Assembly (NCBI GenBank): GCA_030670715.1
Contig: DAOVBC010000034.1
Coordinates: 1 to 11,733 of the forward strand
From: Deltaproteobacteria bacterium
Lineage (GTDB): Bacteria > Desulfobacterota > Desulfobacteria > Desulfobacterales > SG8-13
Reading direction: 5' to 3'
DNA: 11,733 nt
The position numbers and the translations under genes were made by a program. The notes under the pieces are model-generated. The model was given only the letters and a program-made list of their open reading frames with translations. It was not told the DNA's origin and ran no database searches. Positions within the stretch are counted from its first letter, which is position 1; the number at the start of each line of letters is the position of its first letter. Of the stretch, positions 1-6,955 are shown one piece after another.

Positions 1-2
1 TG

Positions 3-68
3 CATGTCGAACCCTTTGTTTTCGTGACCGGATACGCCGAGCCGGGAAGCGATACGTTATGCAGTTGA
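3..68 (+). other. 3' end of an open frame cut by the window edge
   Basis: An open frame enters from the left edge and ends in TGA at 66-68, giving 21 residues that include FVFVTGYAEPG. A hydrophobic strand followed by TGYAEP resembles the beta-4 region of response-regulator receiver domains. If it is one, the protein ends too early and would be truncated. The stretch is too short to assign, and it may equally be non-coding sequence. Confidence 0.25.
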
Positions 69-195
69 CTCTGTGGTGTGGAATCGATATGAAATCTCAA
101 ATATCCTGAATCCTTAATCGAGTTTATTTTTTTGTGGTAGAACCGATCATGTCAGACACGGCCCGGAGGAACAGGCTTTACAGGATAAAATAAAG

Positions 196-1323
196 ATGCA
201 AACGACCCATCAGATATTTTTTGAAAACGCGAAAACCATGCAGGCCATATCTTCCAAAAGCATAGGCCTGGTCGTCACTTCCCCGCCCTACCCGATGATT
301 CAGATGTGGGATGAGCTGTTTGTACGCTTGAATCCGGCCATAGATGAGGCCCTCAACACCAATAACGGCATGGCTGCTTTTGAATTAATGCATTCGACAC
401 TGGAGCCGGTGTGGCGCGAAATTTTCCGGATTTTAAAACCCGGTGGTATTGCATGCATCAACATCGGCGATGCCGTCCGAACCGTGGGTGATTCATTTGC
501 GCTTTATCCAAATCATGTGAAGATTTTATCTCAAATGCTGGGCATCGGTCTTTCGGCGTTGCCGCATATCCTGTGGCGCAAACAGACCAACGCTCCCAAC
601 AAATTTATGGGCTCCGGCATGCTTCCGCCCTATGCGTATGTGACCCTGGAACACGAACACATTATTATCATGCGAAAAGGCGCCAGAAAGACTTTCAGTA
701 GTTCGACCGACAAAGATATCAGACGCGAGAGTGCCTATTTCTGGGAGGAAAGAAACAACTGGTTTTCGGATGTGTGGATGGAACTGAAAGGCACCAGACA
801 ACAATTGGTAGACAACAGCGTCAGAAAAAGAAGCGCAGCATTTCCGTTTGAAATTCCCTACCGCCTGATCAACATGTTCTCCGTTAAAGGAGACACCATC
901 GTGGATCCTTTCCTTGGCACCGGCACCACGATGATTGCCGCCATGGCAGCCGGGAGAAATTCCGCCGGGTTTGAACTCGAACCTGATTTTACGTTAGCAT
1001 TATCCGACGGTGCCTCCTCCGCTGTTGATATGGCAAATACCAGAATCAACGACAGGTTGGAAGCGCACCTGGAATTTGTAAAAAACCGTACAGATGTGGG
1101 ATATGAATTCAAATACCTTAACAGGCATTACGGTTTTCCGGTCATGACCCGCCAGGAGGTAGAGTTGTTATTCAACAGGCCTCTTAGAGTGAAAGAGACC
1201 GAAAAAAAATCTTTCCGGATGGATTACTCCAGCAGTCCGACGCCGGAAGATTGTTACCGTGTCGATACACCCATCCGTCCAGCGACTTCTCCCCGGGGTA
1301 AAAGGTCATCAAACAGGATCTGA
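196..1323 (+). CDS. Site-specific DNA methyltransferase, beta class, TSPPY type
   Basis: This 375-aa protein should transfer a methyl group from S-adenosylmethionine to an exocyclic amino group in DNA. The catalytic motif TSPPYP is at residues 28-33, and the SAM-binding motif DPFLGTGTT is near residues 237-245, followed by FELEP at about 259-263. The order of catalytic motif first and SAM loop last defines the beta class. An SPPY catalytic motif is most often seen in N4-cytosine enzymes, although N6-adenine cannot be excluded. The middle of the protein (about 125-225) would hold target recognition. No endonuclease or specificity gene is visible nearby, so it looks like an orphan methylase within this window. 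The ATG at 196 has only a weak ribosome site. A GGAGGA lies about 26 nt upstream, inside a 14-codon ATG frame (149-193) that could be a leader. The last five residues and the stop codon come from the M48-derived repeat, so the native C-terminus may have been replaced. Confidence 0.85.
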   Translation: MQTTHQIFFENAKTMQAISSKSIGLVVTSPPYPMIQMWDELFVRLNPAIDEALNTNNGMAAFELMHSTLEPVWREIFRILKPGGIACINIGDAVRTVGDSFALYPNHVKILSQMLGIGLSALPHILWRKQTNAPNKFMGSGMLPPYAYVTLEHEHIIIMRKGARKTFSSSTDKDIRRESAYFWEERNNWFSDVWMELKGTRQQLVDNSVRKRSAAFPFEIPYRLINMFSVKGDTIVDPFLGTGTTMIAAMAAGRNSAGFELEPDFTLALSDGASSAVDMANTRINDRLEAHLEFVKNRTDVGYEFKYLNRHYGFPVMTRQEVELLFNRPLRVKETEKKSFRMDYSSSPTPEDCYRVDTPIRPATSPRGKRSSNRI

Positions 1324-1431
1324 TGGGAGATAAAGATGGACAGCAGATAAAGCATTGAATCCCTCTGCACAGTACCGGTCATATCAGAATGTATTTCTTT
1401 TTGTAGTGTATCATACAACATGCTGTGCCAG
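1300..1431 (-). pseudogene. Decayed fragment of the M48 peptidase gene
   Basis: Read on the minus strand, this segment resembles the M48 peptidase gene at 10537-11733. Bases 1307-1355 are identical to 10827-10875 (49 nt) and encode MLYLLSIFISHQILFD in both copies. To the right the likeness continues in decayed form. The reverse strand reads HYKKKYIL where the intact gene has HYKKKHIL, just after its HEMGH zinc motif, but here the zinc motif is lost (CCMIH), a TGA interrupts the frame and there are small indels. It is therefore a non-functional relic in the same orientation as the intact gene. It overlaps the 3' end of the methyltransferase gene. The ends are approximate. Confidence 0.75.
1307..1355 (+). 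repeat. 49-bp exact direct repeat, left copy
   Basis: Identical base for base to 10827-10875 and in the same orientation. It contains the stop codon of the methyltransferase (1321-1323). The two copies are 9,520 bp apart and flank the sigma-54 operon and aprBA. Confidence 0.95.
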
Positions 1432-1439
1432 CTTATTTG

Positions 1440-1467
1440 TTGACTTAAAAATAGCGTTTTGTAATAC
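1440..1467 (+). promoter_or_regulatory. Sigma-70-like promoter for the sigma-54 activator operon
   Basis: TTGACT at 1440-1445 and TAATAC at 1462-1467 are separated by 16 nt, about 47 nt before the activator start codon. An 8-base direct repeat AAATAGCG occurs at 1449-1456 (in the spacer) and 1478-1485 (just after the -10). This could be an operator pair, possibly for autoregulation. Confidence 0.5.
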
Positions 1468-1513
1468 TCGCGCCTATAAATAGCGAATTTTTATCCTTTT
1501 ATCCGAGCTAAAA

Positions 1514-2869
1514 ATGAACCTACAGGGGCATTCAATAGAGGAAAGCTGTCATATCATATTTGACAGTATCGAGGAAGGCGTCTTTACGGTTGATTTAGGG
1601 TGGCGGATTACGTCGTTTAATCGGGCGGCGGAAAAAATTACGGGAGTTTCAAGGAAAGAGGCCATCGGCCGGCGATGCCAGGAAGTCTTTAGTACCAATG
1701 TCTGTAAAACAGGTTGTGTGCTCCGCAAAGCCTTGAAGAACAACAAACCGGTTTTCAATGTACCTGTTTACATGATCCGCTCGGATACAAAGCAAATCCC
1801 CATCAGTGTCAATGCCACGGTATTGAGGGATCGTAAAGGCCGTATGATCGGTGGTGTAGAAACGTTCAGGGATTTATCCGACCTCGCTAAGCTGCACAAA
1901 TCCTTTCACAAACGTCCCTTTTTTGAAAATATGGTGAGCAAAAACCAAAAGATGCTCGAAATTTTTTCAACCCTTATGCTGATTGCCGACAGCGATTGCA
2001 CGGTCTTAATAGAGGGGGAAACCGGGACCGGAAAGGAACTGCTTGCCAGAGCCGTTCACAATAACAGCCCCAAAAAAAACGGGTCGTTTGTACCGGTCAA
2101 TTGCGGGGCGCTGCCAGATACCCTTATAGAATCAGAGCTCTTTGGATACAAAGCCGGGGCATTTACGGATGCCAAAAGGGACAAGCCGGGGCGTTTTGAG
2201 CGTGCCCAGAACGGTACTATTTTTCTAGATGAGATCGGGGATATCCGCCAGGCGCTGCAGGTTCGTCTGCTGCGCGTTTTAGAGGATGGGGTTTATGAAC
2301 CGCTGGGGAGCGTCAAACCTGCCAAGACCAATGCCAGGATCGTTGCGGCCACACATTGTAGCCTGGACAAACTGGTTGAAGAAAAAAAATTCAGGGAGGA
2401 CCTGTATTTTCGCATTAACGTGATGAAATTGACCCTGCCGAAACTTGCCGAACGAAAAGAGGATATTCCGCTTCTGGTGGACCATTTCGTCGAGCGTTTC
2501 AATCGTGGAAAAAAGAATAAAATCCTGGGCCTCACCCAAGAAGCATTGGCGGCATTGATACTATATGACTGGCCCGGCAACATCCGTGAGCTCGAAAATG
2601 CCGTTGAACACGCTTTTATCCTCTGCAAAGAAGAGCTGATTGGTTTGCGGCACCTACCCGATAAACTTCTAACGGGAATTAATGCCATCTTCGCGAATAA
2701 AAGCACCACGTTGAAAGAAATAGAAAAAAATGCAATACTGCAGACCCTTCAGCGAAACAACTGGAAAAAGGCAGTAACCGCCCGAGAGCTTGGAATCAAC
2801 AAAAACACCCTCCGCCGCAAGATCGTCAGGTATGGTATCGAGGAGAATTTGTCGAGGGAAAAGGTATGA
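1514..2869 (+). CDS. PAS-domain sigma-54-dependent transcriptional activator (AAA+, Fis-type HTH)
   Basis: This 451-aa protein has the classic layout of a bacterial enhancer-binding protein. A PAS sensor domain covers about residues 10-125. The AAA+ ATPase has Walker A GETGTGKE at 168-175, the sigma-54 contact loop as GAFTDA (usually GAFTGA) at 215-220, Walker B FLDE at 237-240 and the arginine-rich FREDLYFR at 293-300. A Fis-type helix-turn-helix follows at about 415-442. It should hydrolyse ATP to open promoters bound by sigma-54 RNA polymerase. The PAS domain carries C55, C64 and C68 (spacing C-x8-C-x3-C). These could bind a metal or sense redox state, which is inference. There is no phosphoacceptor receiver domain, so the signal is probably sensed directly by PAS. 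The ribosome site is weak (GAG at 1505). The stop overlaps the next ATG as ATGA, so the downstream YkgJ genes are translationally coupled to it. The target genes are not known. Confidence 0.93.
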   Translation: MNLQGHSIEESCHIIFDSIEEGVFTVDLGWRITSFNRAAEKITGVSRKEAIGRRCQEVFSTNVCKTGCVLRKALKNNKPVFNVPVYMIRSDTKQIPISVNATVLRDRKGRMIGGVETFRDLSDLAKLHKSFHKRPFFENMVSKNQKMLEIFSTLMLIADSDCTVLIEGETGTGKELLARAVHNNSPKKNGSFVPVNCGALPDTLIESELFGYKAGAFTDAKRDKPGRFERAQNGTIFLDEIGDIRQALQVRLLRVLEDGVYEPLGSVKPAKTNARIVAATHCSLDKLVEEKKFREDLYFRINVMKLTLPKLAERKEDIPLLVDHFVERFNRGKKNKILGLTQEALAALILYDWPGNIRELENAVEHAFILCKEELIGLRHLPDKLLTGINAIFANKSTTLKEIEKNAILQTLQRNNWKKAVTARELGINKNTLRRKIVRYGIEENLSREKV

Positions 2870-3669
2870 CGAAAAGAAACGAACCGGAGAAAAAAAGCGG
2901 GTTAACCGTTCTGAGCCCGGAAGACGTCTTCCGTTTTAACTGCCACCAAGGTTTGGATTGTTTTACCCGATGCTGTCGCGATATCACCATTTTTCTGACA
3001 CCCTATGATACCCTTCGGATGAAAAATGCGCTGCACATATCCTCCGGAGACTTTTTAACCGAGTATACGGTGACCATGATCGGAGATACAGGCCTTCCGG
3101 TTGTCGTCTTAAAGATGCGGGAGGACGACGAGAAAAGCTGCCCGTTTCTCACAAGCAGCGGATGCACCCTTTATCCGGACCGCCCCTGGGCCTGCCGCAT
3201 ATACCCTTTGCAGCCCGAAAGCACCAAACTAACCGAAAAGGCGGGGAAGACATATTATTCGGTGATGGATGTTCCCTTTTGTCGCGGGCTTCTGTCGGAC
3301 AGTGTCCTGTCACTGTCCGATTGGATCGAGGAACAGGGTATCCCCGTCTACTTGGAAATGGAAGCCCTGTTTAAAAAAATTACCGCTAACGAACGCCTGA
3401 CCAAAGAAAAAATCACGAATAAAAAGATCCAGGAAATGTATTACATGGCCTGCTATGATCTGGATCGTTTTCGACGGTTTGTGCTGGAAAGCACATTTCT
3501 GGAGCGATTCGACATTGAGCCGGAAGCGGTTGAACAGATCAAAACGGACGATGTAGCACTCTACCTGTTTGCCATCCAATGGCTTGAATACGGTCTTCTC
3601 GCCCAGCATGTTCTCAAGGTCAAACCGAATGTCATGGCAGCTAAAAAGCAGGAACTGGGGATTGAATGA
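2866..3669 (+). CDS. YkgJ-family cysteine-cluster protein, copy 1
   Basis: This 267-aa soluble protein has the hallmark cysteine pattern of the YkgJ (putative zinc- or iron-chelating) family. The N-terminal cluster is C26-x5-C32-x3-C36-C37. CPFL with C92 and C100 follows, then YPDRPWACRIYP with C110, and finally C139. The family is thought to bind a metal or Fe-S centre, and its biochemical role is not settled. The C-terminal third (about 185-250), with MYYMACYDLDRFRRF, is shared with the next gene and lies outside the core domain. The ATG lies in an ATGA overlap with the sigma-54 activator and has AGGG 7 nt upstream, so the start is well supported. Its position suggests that it works with, or is co-expressed with, the activator. 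It is clearly a paralogue of the following gene. Confidence 0.85.
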   Translation: MTKRNEPEKKSGLTVLSPEDVFRFNCHQGLDCFTRCCRDITIFLTPYDTLRMKNALHISSGDFLTEYTVTMIGDTGLPVVVLKMREDDEKSCPFLTSSGCTLYPDRPWACRIYPLQPESTKLTEKAGKTYYSVMDVPFCRGLLSDSVLSLSDWIEEQGIPVYLEMEALFKKITANERLTKEKITNKKIQEMYYMACYDLDRFRRFVLESTFLERFDIEPEAVEQIKTDDVALYLFAIQWLEYGLLAQHVLKVKPNVMAAKKQELGIE

Positions 3670-4427
3670 TCGACGCTTCAGTAATGCAGTCTGTGCCGGG
3701 CCGAAAATTTCGGTTCGCCTGTCATAAAGAATTGCCCTGCTTTACAAGATGCTGCGCCGGCCTCGACCTGATGCTGACACCCTACGACATTATTCGCCTG
3801 AAAAACAGATTGCATCTTTCCTCGGGGGCATTTCTAGACCGTTATACCACCGCATATACTGATCGGATTTCCGGGCTTCCGTTGGTCAAACTCAAAATGC
3901 ACACCGATGAAATGCGGCGGTGTCCTTTTGTGAGTCCGGGTGGCTGTGTGTTCTATGCGGATCGACCCGGTGCTTGTCGTCTTTACCCCCTAGGAAGGGC
4001 CGCCTCGAAGATCTGGAAAGACCATCGGGTTGGAGAGTATTACTTTATGGTGAAAGAATCGCACTGTCTCGGGTGGAAGGAAGAAAAAGAGTGGACAATT
4101 CAAGAGTGGCTGACGGACCAGGGGCTGGATGCATACAATACCATGAACGACAGTTTCATGGATATCACCACCGGGCGGCCGCTGAAAATCCTAAAAAAGT
4201 TCAGCAACCGGCAATTACAGATGTATTACATGGCCTGCTACGACCCGGATGCGTTCCGGCGCTTTGTATTTGAAAGTTCTTTTATGGACCGGTTTGATAT
4301 CGCTGAAGAGGTGCTGAATCGCATCCACACGGACGACATTGAACTGATGGCGTTTGCCTGTCGATGGCTCAAATTTTCCCTGTTCGGCGAAATGACCCTT
4401 CAGATCAAACATCGTCTCCGCGCATAG
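3666..4427 (+). CDS. YkgJ-family cysteine-cluster protein, copy 2
   Basis: This 253-aa protein is a paralogue of the gene just upstream. It keeps every cluster cysteine at equivalent positions: C19, C25, C29-C30, C86, C94, C104 (in RPGACRLYP) and C134. It also has the shared LTPYD segment and the C-terminal MYYMACYDPDAFRRF block. The copies have diverged well beyond a recent duplication, and the conserved cysteines suggest that both still bind their cofactor. The start overlaps the previous stop as ATGA, with GGGG 5 nt before it. It is the last gene of the three-gene operon and converges on the 89-aa gene, only 11 nt from its stop. The function is unknown beyond probable metal binding. Confidence 0.85.
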   Translation: MIDASVMQSVPGRKFRFACHKELPCFTRCCAGLDLMLTPYDIIRLKNRLHLSSGAFLDRYTTAYTDRISGLPLVKLKMHTDEMRRCPFVSPGGCVFYADRPGACRLYPLGRAASKIWKDHRVGEYYFMVKESHCLGWKEEKEWTIQEWLTDQGLDAYNTMNDSFMDITTGRPLKILKKFSNRQLQMYYMACYDPDAFRRFVFESSFMDRFDIAEEVLNRIHTDDIELMAFACRWLKFSLFGEMTLQIKHRLRA

Positions 4428-4438
4428 GCCCGGGGGTA

Positions 4439-4708
4439 TTAATCCTCTATAATATCATCTTTCAGGGCGTTGTCGGACCAAACCGGCAGCGGTGTAAATT
4501 TGCCTGTATCGGGATCCAGGCGGCAGCGATACGATGCCCGTGTGGCCTGTTTTTCCCATATCCGTTCCCATCCCTGGACATAGTAAGGGCATTCGTCGTT
4601 AAAACATACGTAAAAGAATTCATTGGGCCAGGTGGAGGCTATGGGAACCCGCCATTTTTTCATTTCCCGGCCGCAGTGGGGACAGTGCGGGACATTCTGG
4701 TTGGTCAT
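4439..4708 (-). CDS. Small zinc-ribbon protein
   Basis: This 89-aa protein begins with a CPHCG knuckle (C9, C12) and has a second pair, C35-x4-C40, in FYVCFNDECPYYVQGW. The arrangement is that of a four-cysteine zinc ribbon. The aromatic-rich centre and acidic tail (KDDIIED) give no enzyme signature. It could act as a nucleic-acid- or protein-binding adaptor, which is inference only. The start at 4708 has a weak purine stretch (GAGATAAAG) upstream. It is transcribed toward the YkgJ operon and divergently from the 86-aa cysteine-rich gene. I do not recognise a named family. Confidence 0.7.
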   Translation of the reverse strand: MTNQNVPHCPHCGREMKKWRVPIASTWPNEFFYVCFNDECPYYVQGWERIWEKQATRASYRCRLDPDTGKFTPLPVWSDNALKDDIIED

Positions 4709-4903
4709 CGCTTTATCTCGTTTCTTTAATCAACAGCAGCACTCAATATATTTTGGTCATATAAGAAAATAGAGGAGAAATCCACTTGAAATCCCCGCGG
4801 AATGGCGCCTCTATAGTTCGTCAATCATCAAACATCCATTCCAATCCGGCTTGCCCGGGTTCGGACGAACGATATCAAACTGTCCTGGAAGAAAGGGTGG
4901 CAC

Positions 4904-5164
4904 ATGACCCAGATCGTTGAAAAAGGAAATATTCCCCGCGATTACTATGAAGCGACCCTGGAAAACGGCTCGCTGGTTATGAAACCCTATTGTGCATGCG
5001 GTAACAGCCTCAATGACGATTATTTTTGCGAGAAGTGCCGGAGAGAATGCCGTTGCTACCTGATTATCTGTCAGGATGAAGCGACCCTGGATCTGGTTCG
5101 GCATTACATCCGAAAATCTTCCCAATTTTCAGGTTTTAAAGCCAGACTCGCATGGGAAAGTTAA
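4904..5164 (+). CDS. Small cysteine-rich (metal-ribbon-like) hypothetical protein
   Basis: This 86-aa protein has seven cysteines within 27 residues: C30, C32, C42, C45, C49, C51 and C56. They lie in CACGN, YFCEKC and RRECRCYLIIC. The pattern implies one or two bound metals. The C-terminal part (DEATLDLVRHYI) looks like a single helix. The ATG at 4904 has GAAAGGG about 8 nt upstream, and the frame is open back to a TAG near 4815 without another good start codon. A 16-nt perfect direct repeat lies inside the gene (4947-4962 and 5076-5091), giving EATLE and EATLD 43 codons apart. The gene is alone on this strand, convergent with the SEC-C gene. The function is unknown. Confidence 0.65.
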   Translation: MTQIVEKGNIPRDYYEATLENGSLVMKPYCACGNSLNDDYFCEKCRRECRCYLIICQDEATLDLVRHYIRKSSQFSGFKARLAWES

Positions 5165-5210
5165 CGGCAGTCGGATTCCCGAAAACACGTATGCGTCAAG
5201 CAGCAACCGG

Positions 5211-6524
5211 CTATGCCGTATTTTCCAGATCCTTTAGTCGCCGGATAGCCGCCTCGATCATCTTTTCCCCTCCGATTCTTTCGCTTGCGGCCACCATTGC
5301 AGGCAGCGCCTCGACGTTCTCGAATTTCCCCAGCGCATCGCCGGCCCAATTGACGATGTGCGAAATCTCATGGGTGAGAAGGACCAACAGCAAGTCATAC
5401 GCGGCAGGTGTCTGAATATTTCCGAGAACCGATACGATACCGGTTTTAATCGGGTCGAATTCTGTGTCTCTTGAAAAAGCCTCCTGAATAGCCGGTATGA
5501 CAACATCCCGCCGTTTTTCCAGATAATGGAGACTGGCACCGGATGCATAGGCAAACCCGAGCATGGAGATATCAATAAGGGCCCGGGTGGCCAGGGCGGT
5601 TGGGTAGACCGATAGAATTTCAGGGACAAAAAGACCTGCCCACGAGTATTTCCCGGCCAGTGGGAGAAGATACGGTATCACTTCAGGTCCAATGGACTTG
5701 AGCTTTTCCAGAGTCTCTTTCAAGGCGTTGCGTCGCAGTTCGAAACCCTGTGTCTGATTTTCCGGAAATCGGGTCACATCATCCGCAGTTTTAAGGGCTT
5801 CGACAAGTTCGATGATCGCCGCATTTTCTTCCAACGGATACAGAGCCTGATAATCTCTTGACTTCAAGGCGATCCAGTATTTCTGAAGCCAGGTTAGCGG
5901 CGGATAGCAATAAGACAAGGCCGGTTGGTCGATCTCTGAATCCCGGTACCTTCCATGTTCGATAAAGTAGGATTTTTCCGATTCGGCAACAGCCAGCCGG
6001 TGCCGGCAAATATCGATCGCTGCCTTGAATTTACCGGCGTATAGATGACCGGTCGCCACGATATCGTGGAGTCTGTCCTCATTTGGATACCGGGTGATCA
6101 ACTTTGACGCCCGGTCAATCGCTTCGGCATATCGGCCGGAACGCAGCAGACCGAAAGCCTTTTCGATACGCTTGATCAGCTTCGCCTGCTCTGCTTTTCT
6201 TGCCGGGTAATTTTCTGCCTTTCCGGAATGTTCAGCATTTACGGCCGCCTTATGCTGATCCAGACAGCAATGCTTGTATTTTTTCCCCGAACCGCATGGA
6301 CAGGGGTCATTCCTGCCGATTTTTTTGGGCGGCGCATCCGTCGCCTTGGCCCGTTCACGTTCAACTTGCGCCAACAGATCGTCCCGGATCAGGAAAAGGT
6401 GTTCTTTGGTGATGCCGGCCTTTCGGGCGATAGCATCCGGATTTCCGCCCTGAAGGAGTTCCAAAACAGGTCCGAGATCCGCTTCGGACATGGTGTCGAA
6501 TTTCATGTTGCTGTCGGTGTTCAT
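5211..6524 (-). CDS. SEC-C motif protein with helical repeats
   Basis: This is a 437-aa protein using the start at 6524. An alternative start at 6581 would add 19 residues, but it overlaps the upstream gene and has no ribosome site. A SEC-C zinc motif (NDPCPCGSGKKYKHCC, cysteines at about 75, 77, 86 and 87) follows an N-terminal helical segment. The region after it (about 110-185) looks like TPR helices (YAEAIDRASKLITRYP). The C-terminal half reads like HEAT-type alpha repeats (for example TGIVSVLGNIQTPAAYDLLLVLL). Known SEC-C proteins include SecA tails and many uncharacterised proteins, where the motif binds zinc and mediates contacts with proteins or ribosomes. Here it probably serves as a docking module on a scaffold, which is inference. 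It is the last gene of the minus-strand group, 29 nt after the 84-aa gene. A HEISH string near residue 385 is most likely just part of a repeat helix. Confidence 0.82.
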   Translation of the reverse strand: MNTDSNMKFDTMSEADLGPVLELLQGGNPDAIARKAGITKEHLFLIRDDLLAQVERERAKATDAPPKKIGRNDPCPCGSGKKYKHCCLDQHKAAVNAEHSGKAENYPARKAEQAKLIKRIEKAFGLLRSGRYAEAIDRASKLITRYPNEDRLHDIVATGHLYAGKFKAAIDICRHRLAVAESEKSYFIEHGRYRDSEIDQPALSYCYPPLTWLQKYWIALKSRDYQALYPLEENAAIIELVEALKTADDVTRFPENQTQGFELRRNALKETLEKLKSIGPEVIPYLLPLAGKYSWAGLFVPEILSVYPTALATRALIDISMLGFAYASGASLHYLEKRRDVVIPAIQEAFSRDTEFDPIKTGIVSVLGNIQTPAAYDLLLVLLTHEISHIVNWAGDALGKFENVEALPAMVAASERIGGEKMIEAAIRRLKDLENTA

Positions 6525-6553
6525 AAACGGTCTCTGTCCTCTCAAGTCAAAGC

Positions 6554-6808
6554 CTATATTTTCTCGAAAAATTCGATGCACGCCCGGGCAAAGCCGGCAG
6601 CGTAAGCCTGAAAATCGAATCCCTTGTCCCCCATGTGTCGATTCAGGATCTCAGCGCGATAGAGATCCCAATTCGCCGGAATCCCTCCGGCCCGGTACAC
6701 GGCGGCCAGTTCATCATAGTCCGCTTCGCGCCAGGCGAAATTAGTCCCCTTTTGGTAACCCCGGTCGAACCAGTTTTCAGTCACCCCGTTTTTTTTCTGC
6801 CCGGTCAT
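6554..6808 (-). CDS. Small hypothetical protein, 84 aa
   Basis: This is an acidic, aromatic-rich small soluble protein with no cysteines except one near the C-terminus. It has conserved-looking blocks such as FDRGYQKGTNFAWREADYDE and RAGGIPANWDLYRAEIL. The start is well supported by GGAGGG 7 nt upstream (6816-6823 on the reverse strand). It lies 29 nt before the SEC-C gene and is probably co-transcribed with it. No domain or function is recognisable. It looks globular and mainly helical. Confidence 0.7.
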   Translation of the reverse strand: MTGQKKNGVTENWFDRGYQKGTNFAWREADYDELAAVYRAGGIPANWDLYRAEILNRHMGDKGFDFQAYAAGFARACIEFFEKI

Positions 6809-6815
6809 GTTCAGT

Positions 6816-6823
6816 CCCTCCGG
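6816..6823 (-). promoter_or_regulatory. Strong ribosome binding site of the 84-aa gene
   Basis: CCGGAGGG on the minus strand, 7 nt from the ATG at 6808. This fixes the start of an otherwise unrecognised gene. Confidence 0.7.
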
Positions 6824-6910
6824 AAAACGGATCGGATATTTCGAGTTTTACCGAAATTTTCGGTCCGTTGCAATCCATTACGTGTTGTGAAAACGTGTGT
6901 TCCAAACGAA

Positions 6911-6949
6911 CGGCAGCCGCGCGAGGGGACCAAACTCTTGCGGCTGCCG
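6911..6949 (-). terminator. Strong hairpin, probable terminator
   Basis: The arms CGGCAGCCGC (6911-6920) and GCGGCTGCCG (6940-6949) are exact complements (10 bp). An inner GAG/CTC pair extends the stem. On the minus strand the stem is followed by TTCGTTT, a modest T-rich tract, so it probably ends transcription coming from the 115-aa gene. Confidence 0.6.
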
Positions 6950-6955
6950 CAGGAG

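Noticed and set aside
5208..5224. CGGC-TAT-GCCG hairpin followed by TATTTT as a terminator for the 86-aa gene
   Set aside because: The stem is only 4 bp and overlaps the end of the SEC-C coding region. Too weak to call.
5360..5380. HEISH (HExxH) in the SEC-C protein as a metalloprotease site
   Set aside because: It lies in the middle of a run of HEAT-like helices, with no third zinc ligand motif. Chance occurrence is more likely.
6228..6605. Plus-strand frame opposite the SEC-C gene
   Set aside because: Mirror of a well-supported gene. It also crosses into the neighbouring 84-aa gene.
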